The notes: generated by a model not told the origin, from the letters alone. A stretch of 64,000 nucleotides of DNA from Achatina immaculata (GCA_009760885.1 CM019696.1:41110267-41174266); one strand, 5' to 3'. Counted from the first letter of the stretch, positions 46,800 through 58,724 are shown. Numbers and translations are program-made.

Positions 46800-47985
46800 T
46801 CAGCAAGACGGCCTGCCTGTTCTATGCTGATTTCAGTTTTCAATTAAAGCGAAACTTTTCCCGTTAGTTATGTTCTATCAATTATTACTGTATTACATTC
46901 ATGTAAGTTTGTTTTGTGCATTTCATAAACATTGTAGTGAATAAAATCCATAGTGAATTTTTAAGTTTGTGATTGAGCGTTTCACGGTACAAACTTCCGA
47001 CTAAAGCAGAAACAAACAAAACAAGCCCACGATGGCCCGAGTCTGTTAAAATAAAAGTGCTTTTAGATTTTTTTCCCATAAAAAGCCACCATACAATTAT
47101 TTATATATTTATATATTTACGAAAAAAAAAGAAGTTAATAATGGTTCTTATCGACGTCGAAAACGAATGTCAGCCTTTTATGGATGTCGTAGTTCATCAT
47201 TGTCCTGTGCGAATTCTTTCAAGCCGTTATGAAACTTACAAACGGCCGCAGATCGCGGTGTGTATGTTGTTATACTGTGCATTTTACTTGCATTCGCTTC
47301 TCTAGTCTTACAGAAAACTGTTTTACTGGAACAAGATGAATTGAAACTGTTACTTTCTTTACCGCTGTTTACTTCTCAAAGTGTTATTTTTCCGCTTGGG
47401 TTAATAGTTTAGTTACTTTTCTTTCTTTGAAGCTGTCTATATCACGATGGTCGGTCTCTAGGTCGGAGAATAGGGAAGTGAAATCGAAGTTTGCTTTGTC
47501 TGTGTATTTATTTCTTGGTCTCTTCTATCGTGCTCAGTGGGCACCTCCAACATCCAATGCTACGAGCGTATTTCATTCCACAATAGTCATTGTTAGTTGA
47601 AAAGACAGCACTTTAAAATATCAGTTTTCTGAAATTCCTTCAACAAGCATTGACAGCTGCATTTAAATAGTTTGTATTACACATATTTTTTCCTTCATTT
47701 AAAAAAACACAAACAAACAAAAGTAGCGGTCTAAAGATGTGACATATCGAAGAAGTGAAAAACTGGAGATGAATTTCAAAAGAGTGACACGAGTATTGTC
47801 GTTACGAAGGAGTAAAATATCTTGTGTTAATGTACAGATTATGTGGTTATGGACATCATTTGTTCATGTTCTTCTTCTTCATTGTTTACCTTCAAAAGGG
47901 CGTGGGTTGCATTACGTCCTGTGCCATTCGCCCCAACACATCCGACTTCGACTCGACGTATTTTTTAGGGAGCGGGTTCATCTTC
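46800..47985. other. Unassigned stretch
   Basis: AT-rich sequence. Short open frames are present, but no motif, tandem array or transposon end is recognised. Confidence 0.4.
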
Positions 47986-47989
47986 CCAT

Positions 47990-48110
47990 TGCAATCCCTG
48001 TTAACTTGGTCGGACTACTGTCTGTTTCCAGAGGACACCACAGGGAAATAGAATAGGGTCTTGGTCGGCTATGGTTCGGCAACCACGACTCAGCCAGTCA
48101 GCTGAGAATC
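47990..48110 (+). repeat. Partial copy of repeat family R2
   Basis: GGACACCACAGGGAAATAG and GGGTCTTGGTCGGCTATGG resemble the right part of 43988-44312. Short and diverged. Confidence 0.5.
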
Positions 48111-48309
48111 GATGACAGTCACCTAATTCAGCTTGAATAGTGCGTCTTAATGGTTTATAATTTAGAACTAGGGCCGGGGTATACGATTTAAAATGTACAA
48201 TTAGGGTTAGGGTTTCAATAATAAAGGAGTTCATGAAAAAAGACCACAGCACAAATGAAGAGGTATTTTGATTTACATGATTTTTCACTTTGAATTAAAA
48301 AACAACATG

Positions 48310-48590
48310 CCGGCGGTTTAGTTAGCTGAGTGGTTAGGCGCTCGGTTTACTAATCCTGTGCTGCCGGGTTCAATCCCAGCAGTGGGGGGTTTTTTTTTCT
48401 TCTGGTATACACCAAAAAGGCCCCTGGGTCAACTCAGCTTCTAAAAATGGGTAGCAGAGAAATCTGGGAAGGTAGATGCTGCCTGACGTGATACTGACCA
48501 CATCACACTTTCATGTGCCGAAGGTCGTGAAAATACTGCACGTATTCCCCAATAGGCCTTAAGGGCATGGAAATGTGAATTTTTTCCATT
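48310..48590 (+). mobile_element. tRNA-derived SINE
   Basis: The head is tRNA-like, with an A-box-like TAGCTGAGTGGTTAGGCGCT at 48324 and a B box GGGTTCAATCCC near 48367. These are the internal RNA polymerase III promoter boxes. A unique body follows (GGCCCCTGGGTCAACTCAGC, AATGGGTAGCAGAGAAATCT, ATACTGACCACATCAC), then a T-rich end with (GTTT)n. The body recurs at 42120-42320 and 55180-55330. Confidence 0.85.
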
Positions 48591-48989
48591 TTTTGTTTGT
48601 TTGTTTGTTTGTATTAAGCATGTCCGACTGTCACTCCTTTTATGTCAATCATTCCATACGATATGTATGCCACTCCTTCGTTTTGTCACTCCTTCAATAC
48701 GGTATATATGTCACTCCTTACTTATATCATTCTTTGATATGCACCCGACAAATTATGATACACCCAAAAGTACATTTGTATAACGAAATAAGTTTTCTAG
48801 GTTTTCCTTGCACCGTTAAAGTAACCCTGTTTCAGTCAAAAATTTTATTGTTATTATCACATTCACCATGAGACTCACGGTACCTAATTTCAGTGTGATT
48901 TGTGTATTAATAATTTCAAAATTAACTCTTTGTATTCATCGATTATCAGCCACAAACAAAATTGAAGAGAAACTTCAGATCTTAAGCAA

Positions 48990-49640
48990 GAATTCAGCTA
49001 ATTGAGAGAGTGCCAATTGATAAAGCAGAGTATTTCACATATTTAGGCACCTTAGTGGATAAATATAAGGGAACAGAAAAGGATGTTAAAGCTAGAATAA
49101 CCAAGGCCAGAACAGCATTTATCCGATTTAACAAAATATGGTCATCTAAGAACATCAAAACAAGAACCAAACTTAGGCTTTTCAATAAAAACGTAAAGAC
49201 TCCTGCTATATGGTTCGGAGACATGGGTTATGACCAAGACAATACAACAGAGGATACAAACAGTCATGAACTACTGCTTGAGGATGATTTTAAACATTAA
49301 ATGGCAGGACAAGAAGAGAAACGAAGAGGTCTGGGAAAGGGCAGGACAAGAACCTATGAACCTACAAGTCATATCTAGGAAGTGGAGGTTGATTGGCCAC
49401 ACTCTGAGGAAACCCGACATCAACATAGCAAGACAGGCACTGACATGGAATCCTCAAGGAAATAGAAAACGAGTAAGACCTAGACTTACTTGGAGAAGAG
49501 AAATTATGACAGTGCTCTGAGACAAGGGATACACATGGAAGGAAGCATTGAATAATTCCAAGAACGGGGATGACTAAAGAGCCTTTACCTGTGGCCTATG
49601 CTCTCAAGGGAGTGAAAGGCGTGATGATGATGATTCATCG
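48990..49640 (+). mobile_element. LINE family D, C-terminal fragment with (GAT)n tail
   Basis: 49010-49200 reads the thumb region (AEYFTYLGTLVDKYKGTEKD, then NIKTRTKLRLFNKNV). 49260-49520 gives the C-terminal end (RMILNIKWQDKKRNEEVW, IARQALTWNPQGNRK, LTWRREIMTVL). A frameshift splits them. The tail is GATGATGATG at 49622. Confidence 0.9.
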
Positions 49641-51090
49641 ATTATACAGGCGACCCTTTCCGATCTCCAAGAAATTTTTAGTAATTTTAATTAGTTTCCA
49701 TCTTACAGCGTACGGTGTAGCATGTCTGATGGGAGGTAAACTACAGGTTGAATTGTATGCAGTTTGCACAGGGCATTCGTATTGACGTGTAGGGTAATTA
49801 CAATTTGTGAAATAAAATAGCTAATTTGCTTTCCTGGGAAATTTTTCGATTATAAAAATAAATGCATTTATAGTGCCAACATTATGTATGAAAAACCCCA
49901 CATGAACCTTTTTTTTTTTTTAACAGAAGGTAAAAGGTTCAGTCAGCAGCCTAGCAGAGAGTTATGCGTATCATTGCTCTCATGTTCTGCATTTGGAAAC
50001 AAGGCAGTGATGTTACAATGATAAAAATGGCGTCTCCGGGGACAACTGTATGGCTGTCAACTTAACGACGTTCTGGCCGTGTTAGACTGAGATCCAGTTG
50101 CGCCCACTGACGGATTTTTCAAATTTTGTGCATCATACAAAGATTTCAAATACACAAGGCTCTCAAACTGTGAATATTTGGAAGCTTTATAATTTAGCAT
50201 CGAGTGCCAGGGAAATAGGGGGAGCGGAGCAATGGCCAGTTATCATTGACTTGGGGGTTTGAGACCTGAAAAAAAAGTGTTTGAGAACCTCTGAGGTACT
50301 TCATCTCCTGCATTTAAAAAGAAGGAATATGCAACGAAACACATAAAACACGTAAATGCCGGCACGTCTAATGAAAGCAAGACTATATAGGCTCTTTATT
50401 GCTATAACAGCCGATAGCATTTTAGATGCATTTGGCTCGATCCTCGTTTGTTATGACATCAAGTATCTAAGTGTAAAAATATATCCCGGTACATTATTTT
50501 AGAGACAGTTGCCCCTGGAAAGGAAGAATTTTGGTCCGTAAGACTAGGAGCACTAAAATGCACTGTACGTATGGCTGTCATTGCACGAAGGATGTAAACA
50601 GATGACGTGAACATCAGATCTACCCGTATGGGGTTTACTCGACGAGAACAAAAGTGAACATCAGAAGGACTATTACTTTAGCTTCGAACTGGACTTGCTC
50701 ACTTAGTAGAACTTGCTGAGAAACTTTTCTTACACAACTATAGCTCACTCCCAGTCCGACTTTATGCCAGTCTTCAAGAACTTCACTTTGATGGCCTCGG
50801 TTTTAAAGCACTTAGTAGTTACAGTAGATCATTACCCAGTTACCTCATTTGTGCCGAATGGATCCAGTTCTCCTTCACTCACACCCCCCCCCCCCCAAAC
50901 CGCTAAATCGATGTTGCTTGTACTCATAACGTCCGGGACTTTTTTTTTTTAAGAAACTCTTCGAAGGTAGAAAAAAACTCCAGTTCTAATTATGAAATTT
51001 CGACTAAGCCTGTCAGTTGTCTCCACCTGTCTGCCTCTCTACTCTAACACCGCCTTCCTCCCCGTCCGTCCCTCTAATATTATTCACAAA
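49641..51090. other. Mostly unassigned; one MITE-like segment
   Basis: 50140-50310 resembles 53395-53526 (GCCAGGGAAATAGGGG, TTATCATTGAC, then a GAGAACCTCTG end) and may be an old hAT-type non-autonomous element. Poly(C) at 50884-50896. No genes seen. Confidence 0.4.
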
Positions 51091-51434
51091 CTGACAGTGG
51101 ACAATATTTATATACAAACTCAGCTAATACAAACTGACAGTGGACAATATTTATATACAAACTCAGCTAATACAAACTGACAGTGGACAATATTTATATA
51201 CAAACTCAGCTAATACAAACTGACAGTGGACAATATTTATATACAAACTCAGCTAATACAAACTGACAGTGGACAATATTTATATACAAACTCAGCTAAT
51301 ACAAACTGACAGTGGACAATATTTATATACAAACTCAGCTAATACAAACTGACAGTGGACAATATTTATATACAAACTCAGCTAATACAAACTGACAGTG
51401 GACAATATTTATATACAAACTCAGCTAATACAGC
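51091..51434. repeat. Tandem array, 43-bp unit, 8 nearly identical copies
   Basis: Units begin with CTGACAGTGGACAATATTTA at 51091, 51134, 51177, 51220, 51263, 51306, 51349 and 51392. I see no substitutions between the complete units. Confidence 0.97.
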
Positions 51435-51508
51435 TCGCACGCGTCAATACTCGGTATCTTGGCTCACATTATTTGGAAATCCGATTTCGCGTAATGTCCT
51501 AGTTCAGA

Positions 51509-51763
51509 ATGACGGCGCGAGAACAAGTTTTAACTACTCAGATTTCAGTTTTTTGTAAAGAAATGAGTTTCTGGAACCACGATGCCGAAGGCGTATATGC
51601 CTTGTCAGTGGAGATGAACTGTGAGATTCAGTACTGTTGCCTTGGCTGGCAAATGATAGCTGATGGTGTTTCGTTCTTGTCAGACGGAGCAGTGAAGATG
51701 CTGGAGGACAAGCGTCTTGTAGGACTGGGAGCTGATTACAGTGACTGGCCTGAAGAGGAGTGA
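51509..51763 (+). CDS. Hypothetical ORF or terminal exon, unassigned
   Basis: An 84-codon frame, protein-like from about 51559, with SVEMNCEIQYCCLGWQ, SFLSDGAVKMLEDKRL and an acidic end DYSDWPEEE before the stop. No family is recognised. A TTTCAG acceptor at 51541-51546 could make it a last exon rather than an ORF that starts at 51509. It lies between two 43-bp arrays and faces another unassigned frame on the minus strand. Confidence 0.3.
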   Translation: MTAREQVLTTQISVFCKEMSFWNHDAEGVYALSVEMNCEIQYCCLGWQMIADGVSFLSDGAVKMLEDKRLVGLGADYSDWPEEE

Positions 51764-51839
51764 AGCCGGAAGACTTCCTTTGTTAGTCAGATTGAGCCTG
51801 TTACTACAATCACCACCCGAGAGGTGGGAGGGGTCTTAG

Positions 51840-52046
51840 CTAGCTATCCGAACACTTGGGCTGTCTCTCTAGTACTGTCACGGTTTGATACAGTCGCAGC
51901 TGATCAAAGTCGCTATCCTCACCTCCACTGACATGATCATCGTAGAACAAGCGGGTCATAACAACATAGTCATCACGATCGAAATGACCCCAGCCGTGGT
52001 GGGGTTCTTTAGAAGCTTGACGTTGCAGACATAAGTGAGAAGGCAT
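51840..52046 (-). CDS. Hypothetical ORF or terminal exon on the minus strand, unassigned
   Basis: A 68-codon frame, His/Asp-rich at first (HHGWGHFDRDDYVVMTRLFY), then acidic (SGGEDSDFDQ), with no repeats. No family recognised. It ends 77 bp from the stop of the plus-strand ORF, so the two are tail to tail. It could be a real terminal exon of a gene entering from the right, or chance. Confidence 0.25.
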   Translation of the reverse strand: MPSHLCLQRQASKEPHHGWGHFDRDDYVVMTRLFYDDHVSGGEDSDFDQLRLYQTVTVLERQPKCSDS

Positions 52047-52428
52047 AGATCCATTTTCTTACCTACCCCGGGTAATCAAGAAAGCCATATAACTGTCTGC
52101 TGTCAAATTTACTGATTCCGTCATAATTAGGCAGAATAATCGATTACTCGAGCTCCATAGTATTCGTTATAAAAACAAGTAGAAGTATCGCCATACAACT
52201 ACTGGCAGTTCCCAAGTTATGAAAGAATTTCGTTTCTAATTCTGTTAATAAGTTGAATTTATACATAAGTCGGAGCAGTTATGTATGAATCCTATCAACA
52301 CTAGTTATGTAGCATATAGTATACAGTGTACATTTCCATGCATTAAAAAAAACAATGGACTACTGTAGACGCGCAATGTTTTGATACGCGCCGCAAAGTA
52401 GCGCCTGTTTGTCATTAGAAATCATTGT

Positions 52429-52912
52429 ACGTAACTGGAAAAATGACTACAGTTAGTTATTACATGTTGTACGTAAACTGGAAAAATGACTACAGTTAGT
52501 TATTACATGTTGTACGTAAACTGGAAAAATGACTACAGTTAGTTATTACATGTTGTACGTAAACTGGAAAAATGACTACAGTTAGTTATTACATGTTGTA
52601 CGTAAACTGGAAAAATGACTACAGTTAGTTATTACATGTTGTACGTAAACTGGAAAAATGACTACAGTTAGTTATTACATGTTGTACGTAAACTGGAAAA
52701 ATGACTACAGTTAGTTATTACATGTTGTACGTAAACTGGAAAAATGACTACAGTTAGTTATTACATGTTGTACGTAAACTGGAAAAATGACTACAGTTAG
52801 TTATTACATGTTGTACGTAAACTGGAAAAATGACTACAGTTAGTTATTACATGTTGTACGTAAACTGGAAAAATTACTACAGTTAGTTATTACATGTTGT
52901 ACGTAAACTGGA
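52429..52912. repeat. Tandem array, 43-bp unit, about 11 copies
   Basis: The unit ACGTAAACTGGAAAAATGAC, continuing to TACATGTTGT, occurs every 43 bp from 52471 (the first unit, at 52429, lacks one base). Only the last full unit has a substitution (AAATTAC for AAATGAC). Confidence 0.97.
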
Positions 52913-53530
52913 CGTTCGTAACTCGGGGACTGGCTGTATGTAGGACAGGGAAGGGAAAGTTTCGCACCTGGAGAAAGATTACTTAACTGAGCCTCGGTTT
53001 GAAGGTAGTGGGAGCTAGAATACCTCAAATTTTCCAGCGTCCATTATTTTGTAATTTTCTACCAAAAGGGTGCATGAGTAGCGACGAAGCTGGCGCAGTT
53101 GTAACTTATATTCGAAGGGCAGTGGTTCAAATCCAGCCAAAGAATTCTACACTTAGTTGTAGAAACCGGTAGAGGAAGAAGATACGGTCAGCGATGATGC
53201 TTGCATCCGTCCCTCTCTGTGCACAGGTCACAGAATATAAAGGCATCAAAACTATATTCCCCCCCCCCCCCCCGTAGATGCCTCTTTATATAAATGTAAT
53301 TAGATCCGATGGGCGCACGTGACTGTTCATAAAGACTTCACTTTAAGACTTAGGAACCGCGGTGGGCCATGTGGAGTCCCGTGCAGCAAGTCTGGATCGA
53401 GTATAGTACTCGAAATGTAAGGATATTTTAGAATTGATATCAAGCGCCGGGGAAGTGTAGGAGAGCCGCGGCGAATTATCATTGCTTTCATGGGTCCGCC
53501 ACTGGGGAAAAGGTTGGGAGCCACTGTTCT
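52913..53530. other. Unassigned, with MITE-like segment and C15 tract
   Basis: 53080-53150 has a weak tRNA-like B box (GGTTCAAATCC at 53124). 53259-53273 is poly(C). 53395-53526 resembles 50140-50310 and ends GGGAGCCACTG like a hAT terminus. Confidence 0.35.
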
Positions 53531-53837
53531 ATGCTATGGGTTAGTTTCGTGAAAAGAAACCATTTAGATTGTTACACAAATAATGACAGGCCCTTGGGCA
53601 AAAGAAAGTCGGTTTTAGTAACATGTGCTAGGTTTATTAGGCATAATAGAAACAGCGCGAGAACTGATAATAAAGATTTGACTGATGTCTGCGACAATAT
53701 GAAGACAATGTTGTTTTCAGCTTTTCAGCTGTTCCTTGCTTTGTTAATGTCTGTGTTTTTGTTTAGTTTATTGTTGTTCAGTTGTTTAAAAGTTGTAGAA
53801 GGGGATAAAATAATGGCACTATTTTCACAGCTACTGC

Positions 53838-54116
53838 TACTGCTGCTTCTGGTGCTGCTGCTGCTACAACAACTACTACTACTACTACCACTACCACTAT
53901 TACCACTACTGTTACTACTTCTACTGCTTCTATTACTAATACTGCTACTCCTCCTCCTCCTACTACTACTACAACAACTACTACTACTACAACAACAACT
54001 ACTACTACAACAACTACTACTACTACTACAACTACTACTACTACTACTGTCACTGTTGCTACTACTATACTACTACTGCTGCTAATATTACTACTACTAC
54101 TACTGGTACTGTTACA

Positions 54117-54170
<54 letters not shown>

Positions 54171-54335
54171 ACTGTTACTACTACTACTGCTACTACTACA
54201 ACTACTACTACTACTACCATTACTGCTGCTGCTGCTACTAGTACTACTACTACTAATGCTGCTTCTGATACCACTACTGCTACTACTACCGCTGCTGCTG
54301 CCATTACTAATATTAATACTACTACTAAAATCTAA
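53838..54335. repeat. Long imperfect trinucleotide repeat, (ACT)n with (GCT)n and (ACA)n
   Basis: About 500 bp of ACT, GCT and ACA triplets. The three-base period leaves long poly-Leu frames on the plus strand and poly-Val/Ala frames on the minus strand. These are artefacts of the repeat and are not called as genes. Confidence 0.95.
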
Positions 54336-54814
54336 CTATATAAATTTCTACGTCGCTTGTCTGATGGACTGTACGCTCCACTATATCACAAACATTTCTG
54401 AAAATAAATGGGAGGAGGCAGTACCAACTTTAAAAGTTGGTAATGCTTGGCTTTTTTTTTAACTTACTATGCATAAACTTACTTGGTGGTATGTCAAGCA
54501 GAGTTCAAAAATATGTCACGGGGTTTTCGGTAGGAAATGTCATTTACATGGACTGCTTTTATTGCTTGTTTATTCTGATCACGTGTTCGATGTTCTCGGG
54601 GAATGTTTAAAATTTCAAACTCCAAGTGACAGTTTCATTTCTTTTTCTGTCATTTTTAAAAGGTTACGGATTAATTAATTCATTAATAATAATAATGTGT
54701 AACGAACTGATTAATGCATTCATCTCAAGGCAAAAGTTAGTGGCTGGACTCTTGCCCTGGGCGCCTTATTTAATTCAGTAGTATAAATGTCACTCATCTA
54801 GCAACAGAATGGTC

Positions 54815-55180
54815 CAGGGTTCTTCTTCTGCGTTCGCGGTTGTTGGTTACATCAGATCATGATCCCTCTTGACATGGCAAAGCCCGCTGTCCTCTTCTGA
54901 TAGGACCCCCCCCCTCCAAAGCTTTTGCCCCAAGCTTTGTGTCCTCTGGCCATGTCTCACGCCTCAGGTCTGCATGGTTTGGGCACTTTTGAAGGATGTG
55001 TTCTGGAACGTGGACTCCACTGTCACATGGACACTCGTCTGTGTGAGACATTTTAAGTCGATGTAGGTGGCTCAGTAGTCTGCAGTGGGCTGTCCTTAGG
55101 CGGAAGAGGATGGTTTGCTGATGTCTTTGTAGTTGGTGCATTGGATCTGGTTCATTATCGCACTTCATTTGCTTTTTCCC
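54815..55180 (-). mobile_element. LINE family G, C-terminal fragment with (GAA)n tail
   Basis: The minus strand reads KQMKCDNEPDPMHQLQRHQQ, FRLRTAHCRLLSHLHRL, then the cysteine-histidine segment ECPCDSG..PEHILQKCP, ETWPEDTKLGAK and an end in AGAAGAAG (near 54822). The CPC-x-EH-x-CP arrangement follows the RT or RNase H region in several LINE clades and in RNase-H-bearing elements. 5' truncated. Confidence 0.8.
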
Positions 55181-55335
55181 CAGTTTGAATCCGGAGCTGA
55201 GTGGGATTTTTTTTCCCAACCAACATGGACCCCAGGTCGACCCAGCCTCTTAAAATGGGTACCAGAGAAAATCTGGGAAGGAAAGGCAACGAAGAAAGGA
55301 ACTGGCCACCCTACCTTATACGCTGATGCCCCAGA
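55180..55335 (+). mobile_element. SINE fragment
   Basis: GTTTGAATCCGGAGCTGAGT (55181) looks like a B box. The shared body follows: CCCAGGTCGACCCAGCC, AATGGGTACCAGAGAAAATC, TGGGAAGG. Confidence 0.65.
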
Positions 55336-55547
55336 ATAATGAGGTCTCTAACGCTTCATCACATACGGCGTTTGCTACGGGACTATCTTTAATATAAATG
55401 TGACCAGGAGCTCACTGAAGTCTCACTGGAACTGGAGATGGAAAGGTGTCCATAAATGATACTGACCCGATCACTCTTTAATGTGTGGTCGAGTCAAAGA
55501 ATAATAAGAGCGATAACACCATCGTCTCTGAGTCATAGTGTTCACTA

Positions 55548-56045
55548 TGTCCTTGGTCGGCGATCAGCTAAGCAATCACCGCCCATAACGCCCTGTGGCG
55601 TTTTGCAGGAAAGCAACAAATTCTCTCCATATCTCAAAGTCTGCGGCCAGCCTTTGTATCGTGTCCTAGCTAAGCTGCATGCTACTCATTTCTGCTTCTA
55701 CAGTTTTCGGCCAAGCAGGATTTTAATAGCCTTCTTTCTTTTCCCATTTTTTCCCTCTGGTGTCCATCTCATGGCCGTTTTAGCGATGTTGCTGGGGTCT
55801 CTTCGGAGCACATGGCCAGTCCATTTCCAGCGTGTTTATTTATTTAACTATTGTGAGATGTATATCTTGTAGATTACACTGACCAAGTAGGTCTCTCTTA
55901 TTTATTGTCTGTGGCCAGTAAATATTTAAAAATCCTTCTGAGGCAGGTTATATGGAATGGGGATAATTTGCCATTTCCCTTTCAGTTGTTCTCCAGCATT
56001 CTGCTCCACAGAAGAGTATGGATAACACACAGCTTTGGTACAGCT
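55548..56045 (-). mobile_element. LINE family C, C-terminal fragment
   Basis: The minus strand gives, with frameshifts, a GAECWRTTE-like block near 56000, FWPQTI, an MDWPCAPK block near 55810, a TPEGK block, then RLAADFEIWREFVAFLQNAT and GRYGR with a stop near 55585. The same end lies in plus orientation at 57176-57410 with about 90 percent identity by eye. Confidence 0.8.
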
Positions 56046-56242
56046 TTATTTTGGTTCTAGGGAGGACTTCCAGATGTTTCCAGGATTAGTTAAAGCTGTT
56101 CTCGCTTTATTTATTCTACTCTTACTCAGTCACGTGATAGGATTATGTTCCCTTGCGTGCCAAACTGTGCTGTCCCTTTATCGGAATGTGATCAAAAGCA
56201 TATGGTATAAGAGAAATAACAATTAAGCAACTAGCCACATTT

Positions 56243-56360
56243 TTCCAGCTGCAGTAAGTTCTTTATCTACCAGTAACTACCTCGTTTCTTTTTGTAGGGT
56301 ATGAAGGAAAGGGTGGGACAGGACAAAAAAATTTCCAGAAGACTGGCCAGTCGGCATGCT
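56243..56360 (+). repeat. Segment duplicated inside mariner M4
   Basis: CCAGCTGCAGTAAGTTCTTT through GAAGACTGGCCAGTC recurs at 56998-57125 with indels at the T/G-rich joint. It is followed by a CA/CCA-rich stretch to 56475. Confidence 0.85.
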
Positions 56361-56689
56361 TGGAAAATAAAAGAAACCACAAATTGATTAGAAGCTTGAC
56401 ATTCTTCCCCCTACCCCCACCCCTCACCCCACACCCACCACCTACACACACACACAGACATAAACACACACCCACATTTAGAGAAGCACAGAAATAAGAA
56501 CGGATGACTTATGCTCAGCATGAACAAAATATTTTACGAAATGAACACAAAATCTCTCACACTGTGAAAAAAAGTCTACCAGCTCAATCGATTATAATAC
56601 AAATCGATCTCAAGGAATTTCCATTTCTAATTTACAGTATTTAAAGTTTATAAGATTTCGTGGGCACATTTTAAAAAAACCACATTGTA

Positions 56690-58399
56690 CGAGGGGTGAT
56701 TGATAAGTTCTCGGCATAAGGTACAACGAATTATTTGTGGATAACTTTTTTGGGTTATTTCTCAACATAGTCTCCTTGCAGGTTTATGCACTTAGTCAGC
56801 GATCCTGAAGCATACATATCCTTTCTTTGTAAAAGTCAGCATCTTGTGCCAGTAGAAAATGGTCTACAGCATGAATGACATCATCATCTGAAGCAAATTT
56901 GCGACCGCTGAGCTCCTTTTTGAGTTTGGTAAATAGGTAATAGTCCGAAGGGGCCAAATCTGAGGAATAAGGAAGATGTTCAAGAAGCTGGAACTTTTTC
57001 CAGCTGCAGTAAGTTCTTTATCTTCCAGTAACTACCTCGTTTTTTTTTTTTTTGGGGGGGGGGGGTAAGAAGGAAAGAGTGTCACAAGACAAAAAAAATA
57101 TCTAGAAGATTGGCCAGTCTACACGCTGGGAATTATTGTCTCTGCAGTACAACTACTACTACTGCTTCATAGAAAACAGCCATGAGATGGACACCGGAAG
57201 GAAAAAGGGGCAAAAGAAAGAAAGGCTGATGAAACCCTGCTTGGCGGAAAACTATAGAGGCAGAAATGAGTGGCATGCAGCATAGCTGGGGCACGATACA
57301 AAAGGCTGGCCGCAGACTATGAGATATGGAGAGAATTTGTTGCTCTCCTGCAAAACGCCACAGGGCGTTATGGGCGGTGATTGCTCAGCCGATCGCCGAC
57401 CAAGGACATGGGTGAATATTCATGAATGGCAGCCATTGCCACCGCCGACTTGTGAACTGGAGCATTGTCTTGCTGAAAGATGACTCCTCTCGTCAGTTTC
57501 CCTCGACGCTTTTCCTTCCATTTGACCCGCAGTTGCTTCAAAGATTAGCGTAATAGGCCCCGGCGACCGTTCTGCCTTTTTGAAGAAAGTCTACCAATAG
57601 TACGCTTTCTGAATCCCAGAAGATGGAAGCCATCATTTTGCCTGCAGACGGAACCACCTTTGCTTTCTTTGGAGGTGGGGATCCATGACGTTTCCACTGC
57701 TTTGACTGTTCTTTGATTTATGACCGAAAATGATGAACCCAAGTCTCATCCATTGTCACAAATTGCTGAAGAAACTTTTCAGGATCTGCATAAAAATGGC
57801 CAAGATTGTCTCTTGACATATTGAGACGCTGGCGTTTGTGATCAACTCCAAGAAGTTTTGGGGACCCATCGAGCAGAGACATTTGTCATTTGAAGATCAC
57901 TGTGAATAACGGCATGAACATATTCCTGGGAGATGCCCAACTCAGTAGCAATGTACCGCTCAGTTAATCGTCGATTCTCCACATTTAATTTCATGGATTA
58001 TGCCGGTGGTTTCATCGGTGGTTACTGTTCTTGGTCTTCCTGTACGGGGATCATCTTCCAGACTCTCCTTTCCATGTCTGAATTGAGCTGCCCATTTCTT
58101 CACTGTGCTGTAAGAAGGGGCACTCTCCCTTAGAGTCTAACATATCCTCATGGATCTCTTTCGATGATAAACCCTTGAAGCAGAGATACCAAATGACTGC
58201 TTTATGAGAAACTTTATCAATTTTCTCAATTTCTGCCACCCCTTACCACTTCAGTAGCTGTAAAAAAATTGGTTGCAGTTAATTTGTTGAAACTTTGTGT
58301 TTAATTTTACATTAACCTGATCTATACAAATGCACCTAATATCAACTGTGTGTTTCAAGTATGTGTACCTTATGCCGAGAAATTATCAATCACCCCTCG
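56690..58399 (-). mobile_element. mariner-like transposon M4, near complete, split by a cassette
   Basis: Terminal inverted repeats (left CGAGGGGTGATTGATAAGTT, continuing CTCGGCATAAGGTAC; right is its near-exact inverse ending 58399) are flanked by TA on both sides. The minus strand holds the transposase of the M1 family: helix-turn-helix near 58230-58000, first catalytic block VTMDETWVHHF near 57755, second block IFQQDNAPVH near 57470, and third block DLAPSDYYLF near 56955. All three aspartates remain readable, but frameshifts and stops are present. A roughly 415-bp cassette (about 56996-57411) sits between the second and third catalytic blocks. Confidence 0.92.
56996..57411 (+). mobile_element. 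Cassette inside M4: duplicated local segment plus LINE family C 3' end
   Basis: 56998-57125 repeats 56243-56360. 57176-57410 is the plus-strand family C end (RLAADYEIWREFVALLQNAT and GRYGR), ending CCAAGGACATG right at the mariner junction. A 12-nt G tract (57054) lies at the point where the two duplicates differ. Confidence 0.85.
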
Positions 58400-58486
58400 T
58401 ATCAGCTCCATTTTACTACACTTGGATATCAGAGAAGGAAAAGGTCGAGTTCTCCCGTGACTAGCAATCGTTGTCGTTGGCTTTCT

Positions 58487-58724
58487 GCAGTTTGTTTAGA
58501 TTGCTTGAATCCACCTCCTTGCAGGTTGTTTACATAGCTAGAATATACATCCTTGCAGGTTGATTAGATAGATAGAATTCACCTCCTTGCAGGTTGTTTA
58601 GATAGCCAGAATACACCGACATGCAGATTGTTTAGATAGCTAGAATACACCTCCTTGCAGGTTGTTAGATAGACAGAATTCACCTCCTTGCAGGTTATTT
58701 AGATAGCCAGAATACACCGCCTTG
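58487..58724. repeat. Tandem array, 34-bp unit, about 7 copies
   Basis: Units of TTGCAGGTTGTTTAGATAGC followed by TAGAATACACCTCC, several percent diverged. Confidence 0.9.

Noticed and set aside
53531..54304. Long poly-Leu (plus) and poly-Val/Ala (minus) open frames
   Set aside because: They are produced by the three-base period of the ACT/GCT repeat. There is no sequence complexity or domain.
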